From: Chrysochromulina tobinii | Lineage: Eukaryota > Haptophyta > Prymnesiales > Chrysochromulinaceae | DNA: 11,890 nt | Assembly: GCA_001275005.1 (NCBI GenBank) | Contig: JWZX01002666.1 | Coordinates: forward strand, 1-11,890 | Direction of reading: 5' to 3' | Part shown: positions 11,220 through 11,890 of the stretch, piece by piece | How the letters are laid out: the number at the start of each line of letters is the position of its first letter | How positions within the stretch are numbered: position 1 is the stretch's first letter | The notes under the pieces: model-generated | Database searches by the model: none | Seen by the model: only the letters and a program-made list of their open reading frames with translations | What the model was told of the DNA's origin: nothing | Made by a program: the position numbers and the translations under genes

Positions 11220-11664
11220 GAGGGCGAGAGGCGGGCGGTTGGAGGCGAATGAGCGCCGTGTTGGGCGCGGTCACACGGAGGCTCTCGGGGCGAGGCGAGA
11301 TGAGGCGGTGGCCGAGACACATATTATTTTGTTAGCAGGCGCTGGGGGAAGTGACTACGGAAGTGCGCCGAGTCAGATGTATCAGTCCACAGCACGGAAA
11401 TACCAACGTGATACCAACGTCCCTCTCGCTTGACCTATCGCAATATGAACCTCGGACCTCGCGTGCCTTTTGTAAGCCTTTTGAAACGGAGACCGCCAGT
11501 CTGCTGCTGTGGCTCTGCGCGCTCAGTGCGCGCGCGCACAGCCGCCGCAGACCATGCGCCAAGATACCGGAGACGTGAGAGAGTAAGAATTCACACCTAA
11601 CGTTCATAAGCCGGAGCCAGAAATTTCGAGGACACTTCTCGTCCCATTCTCGTCCTCCCGGGCA
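11220..11664. other. Intergenic region between the FAM228-like and photolyase genes
   Basis: No supported gene lies in these 445 bases. A possible GC-rich hairpin lies at about 11515-11537 (TGCGCGC ... GCGCGCA). An in-frame stop at 11584 bounds the photolyase frame upstream, so its start at 11665 is the first ATG in that frame. Confidence 0.5.
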
Positions 11665-11890
11665 ATGGTCGTGTCTGCGGCGCGTGTGCGCGTGCTTTCG
11701 GGTCCGAAGGCCGTGACGACGCCAACAGCAGGTGGCGTGGTTTATTGGATGTCGCGCGATCAGCGCGCCCACGACAATTGGGCTCTCCTCCACGCTCAGG
11801 ATGTGGCTCGAAGGCATAACGGTGGGCCTCTCCGTCATCTTCTGCCTCGTGCCGACCTTCCATGAAGCAACGATTCGGCAGTACGGATTC
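11665..11890 (+). CDS. Class II CPD photolyase, N-terminal part, apparent frameshift (3' partial)
   Basis: Class II photolyases use FAD and blue/UV-A light to split cyclobutane pyrimidine dimers in DNA. The first 52 residues read from ATG 11665 and carry the family hallmark [20 protein letters not shown]. The frame then continues into unrelated sequence ([14 protein letters not shown], stop at about 11865). One base along, from 11822 to the window end, the other frame gives [13 protein letters not shown] and then EATIRQYGF, which is the expected continuation. The change falls in ATAACGGTGGGC (about 11817-11828): one G appears to be extra. It could be an assembly error or a real lesion making this a pseudogene; too short for an intron. 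The FAD-binding domain lies beyond the window. Confidence 0.85.

Noticed and set aside
11515-11537. GC-rich inverted repeat as a terminator
   Set aside because: It is an alternating GC run that can pair with itself, but eukaryotic polymerase II does not use hairpin terminators and nothing else marks it.
1647-11598. GAATTCACACCT present at both 1647-1658 and 11587-11598
   Set aside because: A single 12-nt match in a 12 kb window is expected by chance, and the two positions share no common context.

Overview
This window looks like nuclear DNA from a GC-rich, single-celled eukaryotic alga or similar protist. The evidence is six protein genes, all on the + strand, of eukaryotic families (UTP25, a CCCH-KH-NYN ribonuclease, an ER canopy-like protein, a two-pore K+ channel, a cilium-type FAM228-like protein and a class II CPD photolyase), with GT-AG introns, G/C-rich third codon positions and gaps of about 0.4 to 1.1 kb. 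A flagellated haptophyte or similar stramenopile-type alga is a guess; no organelle or rRNA marker is present to settle it.

Layout: the last two exons of UTP25 (263-1048; the gene starts before the window); a 1.1 kb gap; an intronless RNA-binding/ribonuclease gene (2170-3447); a 0.9 kb gap; a five-exon secretory-pathway gene (4344-7176) encoding canopy domain, thioredoxin-like domain without CxxC, second canopy domain, coiled coil and a KDEV tail; an intronless two-pore K+ channel (7550-9226) with an EF-hand and a QYAP repeat; a two-exon FAM228-like gene (about 9708-11219); and the 5' end of a class II photolyase (from 11665), which appears to carry a one-base frameshift. The genes do not form a pathway; this is an ordinary nuclear neighbourhood of unrelated housekeeping and flagellar genes.

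The remarkable part is the introns. Every internal intron is packed with short tandem repeats (CTGATTGCTT-type, 22-mers, 33-mers), and in most of them pieces of the neighbouring exon edges are copied into the intron. Five introns have matching bases at the intron start and at the start of the next exon (GTAC/GTAC, GTG/GTG, GTC/GTC, GTGGC/GTGGC and a 23-nt near-perfect copy). Several acceptors in two different genes share one 17-nt 3' cassette, ATTGC-N5-TCATCAG. One intron is exactly one period of a 72-nt direct repeat, and another region is a head-to-tail stack of 32-33-nt GT...CAG units. Within the canopy gene, one copy of the duplicated domain has an intron at an AAG|GTC site where the other copy has uninterrupted coding sequence. 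Together these look like recent intron birth and growth by introner-like insertion and/or tandem duplication of AG|GT segments. This is the system in the window most worth following up. All exon boundaries given here are predictions from reading frame, splice dinucleotides and protein similarity; no transcript evidence was available.
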